Shown piece after piece: positions 1-7,015 of a stretch of DNA of 20,320 nt. Positions within the stretch are counted from its first letter, which is position 1. Each line of letters begins with the position of its first letter. This DNA is from a virus. The notes under the pieces are model-generated. The model was not told the origin of the DNA. It did no database searches and saw nothing but the letters and a program-made list of their open reading frames with translations. The DNA lies in the IMG/VR virus record IMGVR_UViG_3300009170_000037, positions 1-20,320 of that record; one strand, given 5' to 3'. The translations under genes and the position numbers were made by a program.

Positions 1-41
1 CTTTTTGCTGCAATATCATTAATTGAAATTTTATCTGACAT
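1..41 (-). CDS. Partial CDS, N-terminus only, unknown product
   Basis: An ATG at 39-41 opens a frame that stays open to the window edge and reads MSDKISINDIAAK. It overlaps the last 11 bases of the DpdA-like gene in another frame, matching the tight packing seen here. Only 13 residues are visible, so no family can be named. Its position directly after the QueC-like and DpdA-like genes makes another gene of the same operon plausible, for example a further deazaguanine-pathway enzyme, but that is inference from position only. Confidence 0.5.
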   Translation of the reverse strand, partial: MSDKISINDIAAK

Positions 42-822
42 ATGATTTAAATTTTCTAATGTTATAAGATATTAATTCTAATTGTTCGTCGTTAAGTTTA
101 ATATCTAAATTATCTGCTAATTTAGCTTTAGGTTTCTCTCCTACTAATCCATCTTCTAAGAATTTATTTCCTACCCATCCGTTAATAATTGGAGAGCTAG
201 TATCTAAAGAGAATATTAATTTTTCCATAATCGGATTATCTTTAAATAAAGCAAATTCGATTGGATTTTGACATCCTAATAAATGGAATTTAATATTATC
301 ATAAAAACCTGGAGAGGTATTATAATACTTTTTAATCCACCATTTTAAGAATCTAAATCTTACTGTTACCCATTCTGAATCTTTAATTAAGTCAAAAGGT
401 AAAGCAATAATATCTACTTTTTGAATAGTATATAAGTCAATACAATCTGCAATATCTTCAAAAGAATCACCTTGACATACTCCGATATATTTTAAAGTAT
501 CGTCGTCATCTCTATATTCTTTTAGATATTCAATAGCATTTGATTTAGTTCTCTCGTAATCATTAACTACATCAGGTAAAACCAGGTGGGTTGGTTTATA
601 TTCTTTAGATAAATTATATAATTCCTCAAACCCAATAGATTCACCTAATTCAAAAGCTGAATTATCTAGAATTGAGAATGGAGCAGTTTCTAATTTTTTC
701 TTATAAAAAGCTGCATACTCTTTATCTAAATTTAATAAGTGACCTAATACGTATGGATAATCATTAATAATATCGTGAATAGGAAATAATTGTTTTGGAA
801 TCTCGTGTGATATTAGTGACAT
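31..822 (-). CDS. dpdA: DpdA-like DNA 7-deazaguanine transglycosylase (TGT-fold)
   Basis: This 263-residue protein resembles the tRNA-guanine transglycosylase (TGT) barrel. Enzymes of this group swap guanine for a 7-deazaguanine base; the phage DpdA branch acts on DNA. Visible TGT-type landmarks, in order: D53 in ILDNSAF (cf. the substrate-recognition Asp in TDSGG), D84 in LVLPDV, Q117-G118 in GVCQGD (cf. QGG), a glycine segment HLLGCQNP at 180-187 (cf. MGVGTP), and D207 in FSLDTSSP (cf. the nucleophilic Asp). It is shorter than tRNA TGT (about 370 residues), and the CxCxxC...H zinc site after the nucleophile is absent. Its ATG lies one base after the stop of the QueC-like gene, so the two are probably co-translated and act in one pathway. 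The alignment is by eye. A TGT-like enzyme acting on another substrate is the main alternative. Confidence 0.75.
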   Translation of the reverse strand: MSLISHEIPKQLFPIHDIINDYPYVLGHLLNLDKEYAAFYKKKLETAPFSILDNSAFELGESIGFEELYNLSKEYKPTHLVLPDVVNDYERTKSNAIEYLKEYRDDDDTLKYIGVCQGDSFEDIADCIDLYTIQKVDIIALPFDLIKDSEWVTVRFRFLKWWIKKYYNTSPGFYDNIKFHLLGCQNPIEFALFKDNPIMEKLIFSLDTSSPIINGWVGNKFLEDGLVGEKPKAKLADNLDIKLNDEQLELISYNIRKFKSYVR

Positions 823-823
823 A

Positions 824-1681
824 TTATTTATTATAATCGTTTAAAACTTTTTCTACTGCTGATACTACATAATGCCAAGATACAGGAACTACTTCTCCTT
901 TATCATTAACATAAGCATAATCTACCGGATCTGGACGTCCTAATTTAATAAAGGCTTCTACTCGTTCTACTGAAGATGCTGATTTAAAATCTGAATACCA
1001 TTTATTATCTGATTTGATCGGCTTGTAAGAAGTATTAGTTCTTGAATAAACTTCATCAAAATTTAAACCTAATTTTTGACATAGTTTTTCACCATCTTGT
1101 AAAATATTAAATTTATCACCTTCTAAGTATGGTGTAAAGTATCCAACTTTTTCAGAACCCCAGTTTCCTAATCTAAATGCTTCATCATCAGCATCACGGA
1201 ATTCTTGACGGCAATCTGGATAAATTGCATGATCTCCAGCATGGATACCTAAAGCGATATCACAAGTTTCGCCTGTTTTCTGTGCTACAGATAATGCTAC
1301 TGCTTGAGTAATTGAAGCAAATATTTTGTTACGATTAGGTACTACGGTTGCTTTCATATTATCTTCAGCATAGTGACCTTCAGGTACATCTTCGCCGCCT
1401 GATACTAAAGCTGAATCTAATAGATCAACTAATCCATTTAATTGGATTTGGCGATATCTAATGGTAGTGTATACTGTTTCTCCATTAACTTCAATAGGTT
1501 TTTCAAATGTAGAATTAATATAATCTACCAATGATTCCGCTCTTTCAAGCTCTACTCTGTGTTTTTGACCGTAATCAAATGAAATTGCTGTTACGGTATC
1601 ATACTCTTTTAAGCAACGTAACAATAATGTACTTGAATCCATCCCTCCTGATAGGGATACTACAACGTGTTTTTTAGACAT
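824..1681 (-). CDS. queC: QueC-like 7-cyano-7-deazaguanine synthase lacking zinc cysteines
   Basis: QueC turns 7-carboxy-7-deazaguanine into preQ0 using ATP and ammonia, supplying the base for queuosine or for deazaguanine DNA modification. This 285-residue protein has the N-type ATP pyrophosphatase loop SGGMDSST (11-18), SFDYGQKH (34-41), VPNRNKIFAS (114-123) and GIHAGDHAIYPDCRQEF (145-161), all diagnostic of QueC. The C-terminal zinc region is recognisable (TSYK 217-220; DFKSASSVERVEAF 231-244), but the four expected cysteines are S218, D231, S234 and S237. The other cysteines (C23, C140, C157, C201) are elsewhere. Length is somewhat above the usual 220-240, with extra residues around 60-110. 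It is followed by the DpdA-like gene with a one-base gap. A modified base-making or base-amidating activity is possible; the QueC family itself is certain. Confidence 0.9.
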   Translation of the reverse strand: MSKKHVVVSLSGGMDSSTLLLRCLKEYDTVTAISFDYGQKHRVELERAESLVDYINSTFEKPIEVNGETVYTTIRYRQIQLNGLVDLLDSALVSGGEDVPEGHYAEDNMKATVVPNRNKIFASITQAVALSVAQKTGETCDIALGIHAGDHAIYPDCRQEFRDADDEAFRLGNWGSEKVGYFTPYLEGDKFNILQDGEKLCQKLGLNFDEVYSRTNTSYKPIKSDNKWYSDFKSASSVERVEAFIKLGRPDPVDYAYVNDKGEVVPVSWHYVVSAVEKVLNDYNK

Positions 1682-1732
1682 TATTAATTAATTTTAAATT
1701 ATGCCAGGTATTATAAAGGATATAGGCAAATC

Positions 1733-2179
1733 CTATTTATATCTTGATTCCATAAAATAGTAAAATTCTTCCAGAGTTCCAACAAAATTTTCAAATACTT
1801 CATCATATTCTTCAGAAGATATTTTAAATACTTGTCTTACTGCTCTTTTAAATTCTAGCAATCTTTTCTTTTCGTCTTTTTCAAAGTCTTCAATAAGCCT
1901 TCTATACTTCTCCATATATAGTCCGCTCTTACTCTGAAGTTCTTCAAAGTCATTTTTATTCTTGACATTATCATTTAACTGGAGAATAGCATTTTGTGCC
2001 TGCCAGTAATAATGAGAAAAATCAAAATCTCCGTTTCTTATACGCTGTAGTAGAGGGTGATACTTAGTTAGTTCACTTTTAGAATCGTAGTTTCTCCACT
2101 ATTGAAACCTGTTGTACTTTATTGGACTTAGATGAGATAATTTCTCTTCTATAAATTCTCTAGATTGAATTCTTACCAT
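1733..2179 (-). pseudogene. 148-codon ORF of unknown function interrupted by one in-frame amber codon
   Basis: Reading from the ATG at 2177-2179, one frame runs 149 codons to a TAG at 1733-1735, with a single internal TAG at codon 27 (2099-2101). The upstream part reads MVRIQSREFIEEKL... to KYNRFQ. After the TAG the frame continues WRNYDSKSELTKYHPLLQ... and joins without a shift to the longer open stretch that starts with MEKYRRL at 1915. Both sides are charged, helical-looking and of the same composition, which suggests one protein. TAC or TAT to TAG is a one-base change, so FQYWRNYD is a likely ancestor. After the TAG there is no ATG until 1915, so a 60-residue C-terminal product is also possible. 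I do not recognise the family. Options: recent nonsense mutation, sequencing error, amber suppression or readthrough. It begins a unit with the QueC-like and DpdA-like genes and follows a promoter-like motif. Confidence 0.6.
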
Positions 2180-2180
2180 A

Positions 2181-2217
2181 CCTAAATATAGTAAAAAATA
2201 TTCTATTTTAAAACTTT
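2181..2217 (-). promoter_or_regulatory. Promoter-like motif, copy 1
   Basis: Read on the minus strand, this 37-base stretch starts AAAGTT, contains TATTTTTTACTATATT and ends AGG just before the ATG at 2179. It matches the copy before the gp32 gene at 29 of 37 positions with no gaps, including a 16-base exact match (2185-2200). The element TATATTTA resembles the Bacteroidota -7 box TAnnTTTG. If it is a promoter, it would start transcription of the amber-containing ORF and the modification genes, with little or no leader. It overlaps the end of the DUF5522 gene. No transcript data are available. Confidence 0.45.
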
Positions 2218-2367
2218 ATTATCCTTTTGATGTTTAGGAATATAAGGACAATGCTTACATCCATTCCCGCAGCAATAACCTCTTTGTTTATGATAAAGCT
2301 CGGTAAACACTATTTTTCCGTTTTCCAGATAATAGTGTCTACCTTGCTCGAATTCCTTCTTTTCCAT
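2203..2367 (-). CDS. DUF5522 family small cysteine-rich protein
   Basis: This 54-residue protein is too short for many gene callers. It reads from ATG at 2365-2367 to TAG at 2203-2205. It carries the DUF5522 signature: YYLENGKIVFTELYH (12-26) followed by RGYCCGNGCKHCPY (29-42), with C32, C33, C37, C40 and H39 as possible metal ligands. The family is small, of unknown function, and found in bacteria (commonly Bacteroidota) and eukaryotes. Its start codon overlaps the stop codon of the ribonucleotide reductase gene by one base (TAATG), a classic coupling arrangement, so it is probably translated together with the reductase. Whether it serves the reductase is only suggested by position. The match to the family is strong by eye, and the gene could have come from a host. 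Confidence 0.85.
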   Translation of the reverse strand: MEKKEFEQGRHYYLENGKIVFTELYHKQRGYCCGNGCKHCPYIPKHQKDNKVLK

Positions 2368-4217
2368 TATACTATCTCACAAGCACCGCCTGCACATGCT
2401 GCTTGATCAGATAGATCTGTATTATCTTGTAATTCAACAACCTTTGTTAGATCAATAGCATGCAAGTGAGATGCTAATTCATTAAATTGTTCTTCAGTAA
2501 TATCTTCGAAAGGAGCCTGAGTATAAGTTCCTCCAAAGTAAGGTAATACTGATAATCCGTTAAATGTATCTTTATTCTCCCACATCCATTCTCCTACTTT
2601 TTCCCATTCACCTTCTTGAATAGATACTGTAGCAGATACGTTATTTGTATTATTACCTTTTCTATGACCTTTCTTAACCCATTTAGTATTAAAATGCTTT
2701 ACTCTTTCTAACATATCCATTACATCCTCAGATCTTAAGATAGAACCTTCCGGTGCTCTTTGAGGTACTGAAATTACAGCCTGGATAGTTGGTTTAAAGA
2801 AATCGTCTTCTACTAATTCTGGATGATTAATAGCTAGATAATTGTAGATTGCTTCGTTCTTACCTACACGAATGCGGCGGATATAATAATCATTATGCCA
2901 TGCGTGAATACCTGAAGAAGTTCCTAATACTAATGAAGAGGTACCTGAAGGCTTAACTGTAGTAACGCGTGCTGCTTTATTAATTCCAATTAATGCTGCA
3001 ACTCTAGCATTTTCTTCTTTAGCAATATCTGCAGATTGTTTTAAATCGTAGTTTAAAATAACTCCAGAACCGATTCCGGTCATACCTACTCCTAATAAAG
3101 CATCTTTCTCTGTTGTTTTCTTCCAGATATCTCTTAAATAATGGAAATCAGTATAAGAGGCTTGTAGAGATCCAATAAATGCTGCTGCTTTTACTCTTTC
3201 ATTTAAGTCTTCTTGTGATTCAATATCAGATACATTTACTTCACATAAGTTACAAAACTGATAAGGACGTAAAGCAATCTCACAGCATGGATTAGTTCCC
3301 CAATCTTTATCATTAGAGAAATATAATCCCGGTTCACCTGACCCGCTTAATTCGATTTTCTTCCATAATTTAAAGAATTCCTCTTCGTTAATTTTATGAC
3401 GGATAATAACAGCTGAGTTATTAGCTCTACCGCGTTGAGGATTTTCTTCCCACCAATTGCCGAATTTACAGGTTAACATATCTTCATCATCTAAGTTAAA
3501 CAACGAAATCAATGCTGCTCTACGAATACCACCTGATAATACTGCGTCAGCTAAAAAGCAAACGATATCGTGGCATTCTAATGAAGTTAATTTATCGCCA
3601 GTTTGTTTTCTATCAAATAATTTCTGTAGTTGGAATAAGCATTCTTTTAAAGGCTCTGGACCTGGTGCTTTACCTCCTGAAGTAATTAACTGAGCTCCTT
3701 TAGGACGAATATCTCTAAAATCAAATTTAGGAAGAGGAGATCCAGTAAAATATGATTTACATAACATTCTTACTGCATCTGACCATCCTTCAATGCTATC
3801 GTTAATTAAAAATCTTTTAGTCTTGCTAGGAATTTTAATTTCAGGAAGTTTTTCAATATGATGCTGCTGAACACTAAACCCTACTCCGCAACCTGATAAT
3901 AGTAAGAACATTGCTTCTGAGAATGATCTATAATCATCGATAGGTAAAAATGAACAGTTAAATATTCTAGCGTTATTTAATTCAATGGGAGTACCACCGA
4001 ACTGCAAAGAACGCATTGAAGGTAATACTTTTTTATCGTAAACAAATTGGTAAGCTTTTTCTATCTCTTCTTTTAAGTCTGGGAACTTGGAGATATGCAT
4101 GTTTTTATTGCGGGTAGTAATCTCATCCCACGTTTCTCTTCTTTGTAAATCTTTGTTAAATCTAGCATACTTCATGTATACTGTAATGTCGCTTAATACT
4201 TCTTGTGTTACATCCAT
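2367..4217 (-). CDS. nrdJ: Class II (adenosylcobalamin-dependent) ribonucleotide reductase
   Basis: This 616-residue enzyme reduces ribonucleotides to deoxyribonucleotides using an adenosylcobalamin-generated thiyl radical, feeding phage DNA synthesis. Visible features: FNCSF with C88 and FCNL with C322 as the disulfide-forming pair, NPCCEI with N309, C311 (radical cysteine) and E313, PSGTSSLVLGTSSGIH in the barrel, and a C-terminal CAGGAC pair (C608, C613) for re-reduction. No separate small subunit gene is nearby, as expected for class II. It is shorter than Lactobacillus-type triphosphate reductase (about 740 residues). Bases 4218-4298 upstream are AT-rich with T-runs, and I see no firm promoter there. 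The stop codon overlaps the start of the DUF5522 gene. Whether it uses di- or triphosphates cannot be decided by eye; the single-chain triphosphate type fits the NCSF and C-terminal motifs best. Confidence 0.92.
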   Translation of the reverse strand: MDVTQEVLSDITVYMKYARFNKDLQRRETWDEITTRNKNMHISKFPDLKEEIEKAYQFVYDKKVLPSMRSLQFGGTPIELNNARIFNCSFLPIDDYRSFSEAMFLLLSGCGVGFSVQQHHIEKLPEIKIPSKTKRFLINDSIEGWSDAVRMLCKSYFTGSPLPKFDFRDIRPKGAQLITSGGKAPGPEPLKECLFQLQKLFDRKQTGDKLTSLECHDIVCFLADAVLSGGIRRAALISLFNLDDEDMLTCKFGNWWEENPQRGRANNSAVIIRHKINEEEFFKLWKKIELSGSGEPGLYFSNDKDWGTNPCCEIALRPYQFCNLCEVNVSDIESQEDLNERVKAAAFIGSLQASYTDFHYLRDIWKKTTEKDALLGVGMTGIGSGVILNYDLKQSADIAKEENARVAALIGINKAARVTTVKPSGTSSLVLGTSSGIHAWHNDYYIRRIRVGKNEAIYNYLAINHPELVEDDFFKPTIQAVISVPQRAPEGSILRSEDVMDMLERVKHFNTKWVKKGHRKGNNTNNVSATVSIQEGEWEKVGEWMWENKDTFNGLSVLPYFGGTYTQAPFEDITEEQFNELASHLHAIDLTKVVELQDNTDLSDQAACAGGACEIV

Positions 4218-4298
4218 TGGTTTAAAAAATTAAAATATAAAAGATAGTTATCCCAGACCTAGTTTCCTAAGTTTAAAAAAAATTACTAAAAAAGTTAG

Positions 4299-4535
4299 TT
4301 ATCTAATTGATTGCTCAAAGCTTTGTTCAAGATAGCTTTGATCGGTTGCAGCATTTGGAGCTGGTGCTAGATTAGATTGATTTAATGGATCAATCTGACT
4401 TATAACCTGACCCTTTCCTGCGGTAGCAATTAAAGTATTGTCATAGTTGGTAATATTAACTCTATTGGTAAAAATTCCACCATTATTGTTTTTACTACTT
4501 AACTGACTTTGGGTTTCTTGATTTAAAATTGCCAT
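4299..4535 (-). CDS. Hypothetical protein, 78 residues
   Basis: I do not recognise this protein. It is rich in N, Q, S and T, has no predicted membrane segment, and has a short P/A-rich piece (NLAPAPNAATDQ) near the end. The start is the ATG at 4533-4535 after an A/T-rich leader; the stop is TAA at 4299-4301. It lies between the helicase and reductase genes, 81 bases upstream of the reductase and 34 bases after the helicase, in the same direction. The clean frame filling the gap supports a real gene. The composition is more like a small virion or accessory protein than an enzyme. Confidence 0.6.
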   Translation of the reverse strand: MAILNQETQSQLSSKNNNGGIFTNRVNITNYDNTLIATAGKGQVISQIDPLNQSNLAPAPNAATDQSYLEQSFEQSIR

Positions 4536-4569
4536 AAATTCTTTATTTTAAATAAATATCAAACCCTTA

Positions 4570-5940
4570 CTAAAGCCCACCCAATTCAAAAAACTTTTTA
4601 CTTAATAATTCTCTTTCGTCTTTATTGAAGTTTCCAGGCCTTGTTTGCTGTTCACTTCCTTGCTCAATATTTGATTCATCAAATACTGAATTATCGATAA
4701 CAATTTTACCGATTGTTGTATCTAATAAAGCTCCATATGACATTCCATCGATTCCATATCTATTTTTCATAATGTGGAATCTACCTGTACCGTTAACTTT
4801 ATCCTGACGTTTTCTAGATAAAGACATTGCAAAATCTGCAATCATTATTTTATCATATGATCCAGCTGCTTTATCTCCTTCAATAATATCATCTTTAGCA
4901 CCTGCTCTATTTACCTGAGATACAGTCCATATTGGAATATGTAATTCTCTTGCTAGAGCTTTTGCTGATGAATATACATCATCAATTTCGTCTTTTCTTT
5001 CAATACTTTTGCGATTAGATTTTAATAAATCTAGATAGTCAATAATAATTAAATCAGGTTTAATTCCTAAATCAGTACATTTTTGAACGTGAGCTTCAAT
5101 AGTAGATACAGAAGCTTTTTTCATAGGATATTCCTTAATAATAAGATTACCAGGTAAATCACTGATAGTCTGCTCTAATGTTCCTCTATCTAATTCTAAT
5201 CTATCAATAGGTATTCCGGAAAAGGTAGCATCGTATCTTTTACCTACATAAGCTTCTGATAATTCTAAAGTATAATGCAATACATTATATCCTAGTTTAA
5301 TAGCATTTACTCCTAATGCAGTTAAGCACCATGATTTACCTCCTCCAGGATTACCGAATATTAATCCTAAATCTCCGTTTCCTAATCCTCCTTGAAGTAA
5401 TTCATCAATATGATCCCATCCTGTTGGTATAGCGTTACGTTCTTCTGTACGATATCGTGTTTCTATATCATTAACATACTCATGGCCAATATTTTTATCT
5501 TGTCCAGATTTTAAGGCTGAATCGATGATTCTTCTAATATCATCATACATTCCGTTTCCTAATAAATCTACTGAGGTTAATAATGCTTTCTTTAATTGCT
5601 GATTTTTACAGAAGTTAGCAAACTCCTGCTCGATATATTCTTGATCTTCATTAATAGTTTTAAAAGCTTCTTTTAGCTGCTCAATTACAGATACTTTTAA
5701 AACTTCATTATTAATCTTTTTAACCTGAATTTGTAAAGAATCTAACGTTGCTACAGTATGATATTTTTGATAATACCTTAAAATTTCCTCTACTAACCAT
5801 TTATGAGCAGGATTATCAAAGTATTCAGGATCTAAAACATCGTTTATATTCTGTAGAAATTGCTTATGCTTTAATAATGATGATAATACTTTTATTTGAA
5901 AACTCGATCCGTACGCCGATAACTGATTTAACGCTGTCAT
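4570..5940 (-). CDS. Replicative DNA helicase, DnaB/T4 gp41-like
   Basis: This 456-residue protein is a RecA-fold hexameric helicase that would unwind DNA 5' to 3' at the phage fork. An N-terminal helical domain (about 1-150) is followed by the ATPase core: Walker A GNPGGGKS (196-203), LHYTLELSE (221-229, catalytic Glu region), Walker B DLIIIDYLDLL (296-306), a sensor strand WTVSQVNRAG (338-347), and KNRYG (392-396), which supplies the likely arginine finger. Length matches T4 gp41 (475 residues). No primase zinc finger or TOPRIM domain is fused to it, so the primase must lie elsewhere. A short TTAAGGAT precedes the ATG closely. It ends in TAG, which shows that TAG terminates translation in this phage. 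Its neighbours rnh, uvsX and gp32 support a replisome cluster. Confidence 0.9.
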   Translation of the reverse strand: MTALNQLSAYGSSFQIKVLSSLLKHKQFLQNINDVLDPEYFDNPAHKWLVEEILRYYQKYHTVATLDSLQIQVKKINNEVLKVSVIEQLKEAFKTINEDQEYIEQEFANFCKNQQLKKALLTSVDLLGNGMYDDIRRIIDSALKSGQDKNIGHEYVNDIETRYRTEERNAIPTGWDHIDELLQGGLGNGDLGLIFGNPGGGKSWCLTALGVNAIKLGYNVLHYTLELSEAYVGKRYDATFSGIPIDRLELDRGTLEQTISDLPGNLIIKEYPMKKASVSTIEAHVQKCTDLGIKPDLIIIDYLDLLKSNRKSIERKDEIDDVYSSAKALARELHIPIWTVSQVNRAGAKDDIIEGDKAAGSYDKIMIADFAMSLSRKRQDKVNGTGRFHIMKNRYGIDGMSYGALLDTTIGKIVIDNSVFDESNIEQGSEQQTRPGNFNKDERELLSKKFFELGGL

Positions 5941-5974
5941 ATCCTTAATTTAGTAACTTTTATTGTAAAAACAA

Positions 5975-7015
5975 CTATTTGTTTTTAATATTTTTTAAGT
6001 AATCAAAAACATCAAATAACCACATTGATGTATTAGGAATTGAATTACCTAAATTATCCTCATTATACATTTCTAAGAAGGATTGTCTGTTTAATGTTTT
6101 GCTTGGGTCTGCCACAATCTTTTCGATAACTACTATATCTTCTTCAGGCACATTGGGGTTATGGAGATCCATTAGCTTTTCATTAATCTCTAATTGATTA
6201 CGGAAGTTATATACTGACTGATATGCTTTCTTTTCACCAGCCTTATTTAAACTCATATCAATTATTTCTTTTAGAGGAACTTTACGCTCTTCTTGTAATT
6301 GAGGAAATAGTTTTATAGCTCCTTTCGGACCTAATCCTCTAACTCCGGGAACATTATCAGAAGGATCTCCTAATAGTACTTTATAGTTAAGATAATTAAT
6401 CGCTGGTACTTTTAGTTCTTCTTTAACTTCTTTGGGAGTATAGAATTTCTTTTTAACTGGAGAGTATACAGTTACTCTATCTGATACTAATTGAATATAA
6501 TCTTTATCGGAAGACATAATATGTACTTCTCCTTCTAAAGTATTTGCTAAATATCCAATAACATCATCTGCTTCAATCTTATCTATACATAAAAGATCTA
6601 CCGGAAGGCATTTTAAATAATCGATTAATCTAACGATTTGATTAGTAATTGATTCTGCTTCTTCTTCTCTGGTTTCAAAACCTTCCCAGTTAGTAATTTT
6701 ATTAAGCTTACGATTTGCTTTATATTCAGGATAAAGGTACTGCTTATTAGTAGAACCTCCTAATCCATCAAATACTAAAATTACTCTGGTTGGTTTGATA
6801 AGCTTGATTGCAAAGCCTATAGATTTTAAATAACCGGTTAATCCACCGATATGATTGCCCTGCTGATTAATATGATTAATCATTACAAAGCTTCTCAGGA
6901 AAGTATTAAGAGAATCAACAAGGAGGACCTTGTCATTAGTATGCAAGGCCTCCTGTTTGGATTCTTTTAAACTATCAAAAATTGCTCTAAAGTCCTTATT
7001 CATCTGAATTGTCAA
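5975..7015 (-). CDS. rnh: 5'-3' exonuclease / RNase H, T4 Rnh-like FEN family
   Basis: This nuclease would remove RNA primers and 5' flaps during lagging-strand synthesis. Its 346 residues show the FEN/5' nuclease metal-site pattern: D34 in LLVDSLNTFLR, D83 in LVFDGLGGS, E148-A-D150-D151 in KIEADDVIGY, D170 and D172 in SSDKDYIQL, and D217/D220 in LLGDPSDNVPGV. That last segment leads into the helix-hairpin-helix GVRGLGPKGAIKLF (224-237) that grips DNA. YPEYKANRK (95-103) is the helical-arch basic motif. The chosen ATG at 7015 overlaps the end of uvsX by 20 bases; M5 (7003) would shorten this overlap and is an alternative start. Stop is TAG. T4 Rnh has 305 residues; the extra length is a roughly 30-residue N-terminal extension and the C-terminus. 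Confidence 0.9.
   Translation of the reverse strand: MTIQMNKDFRAIFDSLKESKQEALHTNDKVLLVDSLNTFLRSFVMINHINQQGNHIGGLTGYLKSIGFAIKLIKPTRVILVFDGLGGSTNKQYLYPEYKANRKLNKITNWEGFETREEEAESITNQIVRLIDYLKCLPVDLLCIDKIEADDVIGYLANTLEGEVHIMSSDKDYIQLVSDRVTVYSPVKKKFYTPKEVKEELKVPAINYLNYKVLLGDPSDNVPGVRGLGPKGAIKLFPQLQEERKVPLKEIIDMSLNKAGEKKAYQSVYNFRNQLEINEKLMDLHNPNVPEEDIVVIEKIVADPSKTLNRQSFLEMYNEDNLGNSIPNTSMWLFDVFDYLKNIKNK

Noticed and set aside
1682-1732. Sigma-70-like TATAAT before the QueC-like gene
   Set aside because: The only upstream TTG-like element lies about 9 bases away, too close for a -35 box, and the base composition makes TATAAT common by chance.
1733-2217. Phage-wide reassignment of TAG as a sense codon
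   Set aside because: Several well-supported genes end in TAG at the position where the family should end (helicase 4570, rnh 5975, gp53-like 15731, DUF5522 2203), and no other gene contains an internal TAG.
3457-3693. Plus-strand open frame of 78 codons
   Set aside because: It lies wholly inside the reductase gene on the other strand, and its translation has no recognisable motif.
4218-4298. Terminator before the reductase gene (T-runs after a short repeat)
   Set aside because: The stem CTAA/TTAG is only four bases, and the T-runs are expected in such AT-rich DNA.
4625-4807. Plus-strand open frame of 60 codons
   Set aside because: It is antisense to the 3' part of the helicase gene and reads as low-quality hydrophobic sequence; a shadow frame.
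5748-5948. Plus-strand open frame of 66 codons
   Set aside because: It is antisense to the N-terminal helicase coding region, with no motif and no start context of its own.
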